Source: an uncultured Brachyspira sp. (GTDB lineage Bacteria > Cyanobacteriota > Vampirovibrionia > Gastranaerophilales > Gastranaerophilaceae). From it: 16,642 nucleotides of DNA. Of this stretch, positions 13,143-16,642 are shown piece after piece. The stretch covers positions 1 to 16,642 of the forward strand of contig ONYB01000015.1 of NCBI GenBank assembly GCA_900321895.1. Direction: 5' to 3'. Made by a program: the position numbers and the translations under genes. Within the stretch, counting starts at the first letter, position 1. Every line of letters starts with the position of its first letter. The notes under the pieces are model-generated. The model worked only from the letters and a program-made list of their open reading frames with translations. It ran no database searches and was not told the origin of the DNA.

Positions 13143-16100
13143 TAATCTCTCAATTTAACTCCTGTTACTCTTGTGATACCTTTTTCTTTTTGGGTTACAC
13201 CGATTGTCCTATTTGCTGATTCTATCATAGGTTTTCTGTGACTAACTACTATAAATTGCGTATCTTTTGATTGATTCTGCACCATTTGGGCGATACGTTC
13301 AACATTCATTGTGTCCAAGCTAGCGTCAACTTCGTCAAAAGCATAGAACGGTGATGGCATATATCTTTGGATTGCAAAGACGAAAGCCAATGCGGTGAGA
13401 GCTTTTTCCCCTCCTGACATACTTTCCAGTCTTTGAAGTTTTTTATCTCTCGGTTGAGCTTCAATCGTAAGCCCGCCATTGAGAGGATCGTCAGGAAATT
13501 CAAGCTTTAATTCCCCTTCACCCTCTGAAAGTTGATGGAAAACACTCTTGAAGTTTTCGTTTATGTTGTTGTAGGTTTTCATAAACGTTTCTTTTTTCAA
13601 CTGTTCGTAACCGTGCATTCTGTCAAGAATTTCCTTACGTTCTTTTGTCAAAACGTCAATTTGTTCTTTTATTTCAGTTTGTCGTGCAAGTTTTTCATCG
13701 TAAGTCGTTAATGCTCGCATATTTACGTCGCCGAGTTCTTGCATTTTTTTATCTAAACGCTGAATTTTTGAAGTGATTTCCTCAATCGAAATTTCAACGG
13801 GTTCAAGCTTGTCGATTTCCGCTCCGGTATCTTCAAGTTCTTTTTTCGCGGTTTCAAGTTGAGGTTCAAGTTCGCGCCTGCGAGCTCTGAAAGATTCAAT
13901 TTGCTCTGCAATTCTATCAATGTCAGCCGTTCGGATGTGTTTTTGCTTTTCCATTTCAATAAGTTCTGAATTGATTTCATCTCGTTGTTTTAATAATTCG
14001 CCAAGTTTTTCTTCTATTTTTGAAATTTCATCTTTCAAAACTTCAATTTTTTCATTTAAGATTTTGATATCTTTTTGGAAAACAGTTTTGTCTTCTTCAA
14101 GTTTTACATTGTTTTTTTCTTTTTCTTGAATTTCTTCTTCTTTAGTTGTGATAAGGCTTTTGTTGAAATCAATTTGACGTTCGAGTTCATTTTTTTCGTT
14201 TTGAGTAGACATCAAATGGGATTCAAGACGTTTAATTTCGCTTTCAACACCTTCTGTTTTTTCTTTAAGATCTTTCAAATCTTTGTCATTAATTAATTTT
14301 TCAATCTCTTCAATTTCAGACTTTGTTGTTAATATTTTGTCGTAAATTTCAACATTATTCTCTTCCAATTTGTCCAGTTTCTTGTTGAAATCTTGAATTT
14401 TCGGTTCATTTTCGGTAATGAATGCGGATTTTTCTTTCAAAAGATTTTCGCTGTTTGCATAGCTGGTATTCATATTGTCAAGTTCAACTTTTGCTTTAGA
14501 ATACTCACTCATTGAATCTGAATAATTTTGTCTGATAGATTGAAGTTTAGATTCCAGTGAAGATTTTTTGCTTTCTAAAGACGCTAATTTTTCTTCCAAC
14601 CCTTTAACTTTTTCTTTAAATTCTTCAAGTTGGGCATCATCATTTTGAGAGAAACTCAAACCGCTTCTTCTCATTGAACCGCCTGTAATTGCTCCGGATT
14701 TTTCAAAAAGTTCACCGGCTAATGTTACCATTCTGTATCTGCCGATTAATTTTTTTGCACATTCCATATCCTCAACAACGATAGTATCTCCTACCGCGTA
14801 GTAAAATGCATTTAAATATTCATCATCAAAATCAACCAAATTTATGGCAAAATCAATTACTCCGCGATCTTTTGGTAAAGACAATCTTGTCGGAGCTTTT
14901 TGAACTTTGTTAAGCGGAATAAATGTTGTTCTGCCACCACCCGAAGATTTCAAAAGCTCGATTGCTACAGATGCGACATGTTCATCATCAACAACGATAT
15001 GTGACATTCTGCCGCCAAATGCGATTTCCATAGCCGTTGAATACTCTTTATCAACTGTTCCCAGTTTTACAAGTGGTGCGTGAACCCCACGAAGTTTTGC
15101 GTTCATTACAGTATCAATAGCATTACCCATGCTTTGATTTGCGTACTGCTTTTTAGCCTGCAACCCTGACAACTTGTTATATGCCATACGGATGTTGTAG
15201 TTCAAATCGTTGATTTCGTTGTTTGTTGTATCAAGCTCGTGCATTGTATTTTGCTGAATTTGTTTAAAATCCCGCATTTCTTTTTCAAGCTCTGTTACAA
15301 GTTGTTTTTTTAAGTCATAATTCGAAGAAAAATTTGCTTTTAATTCTTCTAATTCTGTCACTTTATCTTTTGCATCAGCTAAAGCCTGCTGAATATTTTT
15401 CAATTCATTTTCCAGCGGAAGCTTTTCTTTTAAGAGAGCCGTTTCTTTGTCTTGAAGATCTTCAAGTTCTTTTCTTAAAAGGTTTCTTTTTTCAATATGT
15501 TGCTCTGCCGTTGAACTTAAACCGGTCATATCTTCAAGAATTTTTTTAAGTTCAGCTTTCTTTTGTGTAATTTCAGCTTCAATCTTTTGAATATTTTCAA
15601 TTTTAAGAGTTATGTTTAACTTGATATCTTCAATTTTGTGTTTGAAATTTTCAATGCCGTTTCTTGCATTTTCAGCAGTCTTTTTGTTTTCTAAAATCTG
15701 CTTGTCCGCAAAATTCAAGGCATTTGTTTTACGGTCAATCTCACCTTTAAGGGCTTCTTCTTGTTTTTTTAATTCAAGTTGTTGAGCTTCTCCTTTTTCT
15801 TTAACCAGTTGTGAAATCTCTGTATATTTTGATTTTACGAGAGTTAATCTTTCTTCTAAATCTTTGTTTTTAAGTTCTTCTTGTTTTTTCTTTTTGGTAA
15901 ATTCAAGAATATTCTCATGTGCCTTTTCAAGGTTTCGTTTAATATCGAAAAATCTTACTTTTGTAATTTGACTTTCCAAGCTATTTTTTTCGTCACGTAA
16001 TTTTTGATATTTAATTGCGACTTCCCGTTCTTCTTTCAGTTGTTCGAGCATGTTTTCAATTTCGCCCAAAATTACGGAAGAGCGTTCAACTCTTTGTTCA

Positions 16101-16633
16101 ACATCCGTTAATTCGTTTGTTGCCTGATCTATACGGCGGTCAAAATCAGCAATACCGGCAATTTCATCAATAATTTTACGACGATTTTTGGGGGTACAAT
16201 TTGTAATTCCTTGAACATCGCCCTGCATCATTACGTTGTAACTGTTTGGGGTTACGTTGTATTTTTCGAGAATGGCATGGACATTTGTAAGAGTGGTAAC
16301 ACTGTCATTTACATAATACGTACTCGCATAACCTTGGGTAGATTTTCTAATACGTCTTGCTATGCTAAGGTCTTCTCCGCCTTCCATATCGCCGAAAGTC
16401 ACCTTAACAAAAGCTTCGTTTCTTTTTGTATAAGTAGAGATAAAGTGCGACAAATTTTCAGCACGTAATTCACTTGCATTAGCAAGCCCGAGTGCAAACA
16501 ATACACTATCAATTATATTACTTTTGCCGGAACCGTTTGGCCCGGATACTGTCGTAAATCCCTTCAAAAGCGGAATTTCCGAACGGTTGGCAAATGATTT
16601 AAAGTTATCGATTTCGAGTTGTTTTATGTACAT
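13142..16633 (-). CDS. smc: Chromosome segregation ATPase SMC
   Basis: Complete SMC (1163 residues), the ATPase of bacterial condensin. The N-terminal half-head has Walker A GPNGSGKSN (31-39) and the Q-loop MMQGDVQGI with Gln137. The arms are long coiled coils, about 165-500 and 670-1010. Between them lies the hinge (about 515-655), with GVHAPLVKLG, the glycine-rich ELLKSSGGGRTTFIPL, and GAITGGSMRRSG at its end. The C-terminal half-head has signature SMSGGEKALTALA near 1073, Walker B FYAFDEVDAS near 1096 and the switch histidine VVSHRK. The start MYIKQLEIDNFKSF is standard, with GGGA just ahead at the window edge; the promoter is outside. Its neighbours scpA and scpB supply the partner subunits. 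Confidence 0.98.
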   Translation of the reverse strand: MYIKQLEIDNFKSFANRSEIPLLKGFTTVSGPNGSGKSNIIDSVLFALGLANASELRAENLSHFISTYTKRNEAFVKVTFGDMEGGEDLSIARRIRKSTQGYASTYYVNDSVTTLTNVHAILEKYNVTPNSYNVMMQGDVQGITNCTPKNRRKIIDEIAGIADFDRRIDQATNELTDVEQRVERSSVILGEIENMLEQLKEEREVAIKYQKLRDEKNSLESQITKVRFFDIKRNLEKAHENILEFTKKKKQEELKNKDLEERLTLVKSKYTEISQLVKEKGEAQQLELKKQEEALKGEIDRKTNALNFADKQILENKKTAENARNGIENFKHKIEDIKLNITLKIENIQKIEAEITQKKAELKKILEDMTGLSSTAEQHIEKRNLLRKELEDLQDKETALLKEKLPLENELKNIQQALADAKDKVTELEELKANFSSNYDLKKQLVTELEKEMRDFKQIQQNTMHELDTTNNEINDLNYNIRMAYNKLSGLQAKKQYANQSMGNAIDTVMNAKLRGVHAPLVKLGTVDKEYSTAMEIAFGGRMSHIVVDDEHVASVAIELLKSSGGGRTTFIPLNKVQKAPTRLSLPKDRGVIDFAINLVDFDDEYLNAFYYAVGDTIVVEDMECAKKLIGRYRMVTLAGELFEKSGAITGGSMRRSGLSFSQNDDAQLEEFKEKVKGLEEKLASLESKKSSLESKLQSIRQNYSDSMSEYSKAKVELDNMNTSYANSENLLKEKSAFITENEPKIQDFNKKLDKLEENNVEIYDKILTTKSEIEEIEKLINDKDLKDLKEKTEGVESEIKRLESHLMSTQNEKNELERQIDFNKSLITTKEEEIQEKEKNNVKLEEDKTVFQKDIKILNEKIEVLKDEISKIEEKLGELLKQRDEINSELIEMEKQKHIRTADIDRIAEQIESFRARRRELEPQLETAKKELEDTGAEIDKLEPVEISIEEITSKIQRLDKKMQELGDVNMRALTTYDEKLARQTEIKEQIDVLTKERKEILDRMHGYEQLKKETFMKTYNNINENFKSVFHQLSEGEGELKLEFPDDPLNGGLTIEAQPRDKKLQRLESMSGGEKALTALAFVFAIQRYMPSPFYAFDEVDASLDTMNVERIAQMVQNQSKDTQFIVVSHRKPMIESANRTIGVTQKEKGITRVTGVKLRD

Positions 16634-16642
16634 AATTTTCCC

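Noticed and set aside
1..16642. CRISPR arrays, tRNA or rRNA genes, prophage or toxin-antitoxin modules
   Set aside because: No regularly spaced direct repeats, cloverleaf-like segments, rRNA stretches or phage/toxin gene features were seen on either strand.

Overview
The window looks like chromosomal DNA of an AT-rich bacterium, most likely a non-photosynthetic relative of the Cyanobacteria (Vampirovibrionia/Melainabacteria, probably the gut order Gastranaerophilales). This assignment is inference. The ribosomal proteins S5 and L15 carry stretches I recognise as cyanobacteria-like (S5 KVVKGGKKLSFRAIV; L15 DLRPAEGS). Two unrelated small proteins also share an N-terminal '[IV]SF[TN][AG]' segment that I associate, from memory, with this order. 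The standard genetic code fits every gene. Seven of the fourteen genes whose ends are visible stop with TAA, seven with TAG and none with TGA.

Layout, left to right. (1) Minus strand, 1-1861: a Met-rich 80-residue protein of unknown function, then maf (nucleotide pyrophosphatase), then the N-terminal three quarters of an MFS transporter of fosmidomycin-resistance (Fsr) type that runs off the left edge. (2) A gene-free stretch of about 500 bases, 1862-2360, with a strong intrinsic terminator that has no obvious gene before it, a good extended -10 promoter, and a leader with a repeat-like palindrome. (3) Plus strand, 2361-5143: rpsE-rpmD-rplO-secY, the tail of the spc ribosomal operon, detached from rplF/rplR and closed by a strong terminator right after secY. 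(4) A structured intergenic segment, then a GNAT-family acetyltransferase (5411-5962), which meets the next gene tail to tail with 3 bases between them. (5) Minus strand, 5966-8146: a 726-residue protein with helical ends and no signal peptide. It is preceded by a near-consensus sigma-28 (FliA/SigD) promoter, and its C-terminus resembles those of flagellar rod/hook/filament proteins. (6) An imperfect 41-base inverted repeat (REP/MITE-like), then a COG2509-type FAD dehydrogenase and a 189-residue unknown. (7) Minus strand, 16633-10492: smc-scpA-scpB, the full bacterial condensin, joined by short overlaps, followed by a membrane-anchored matrixin-type metalloprotease with TPR-like repeats whose start overlaps the end of scpB.

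How they fit together: the window is mostly housekeeping (protein synthesis, Sec export, chromosome segregation). The parts most worth following up are the sigma-28-driven axial-like protein, the condensin-linked metalloprotease, the structured non-coding segments around the ribosomal genes, and the small '[IV]SF' proteins. I see no CRISPR array, tRNA, rRNA, insertion sequence or prophage.
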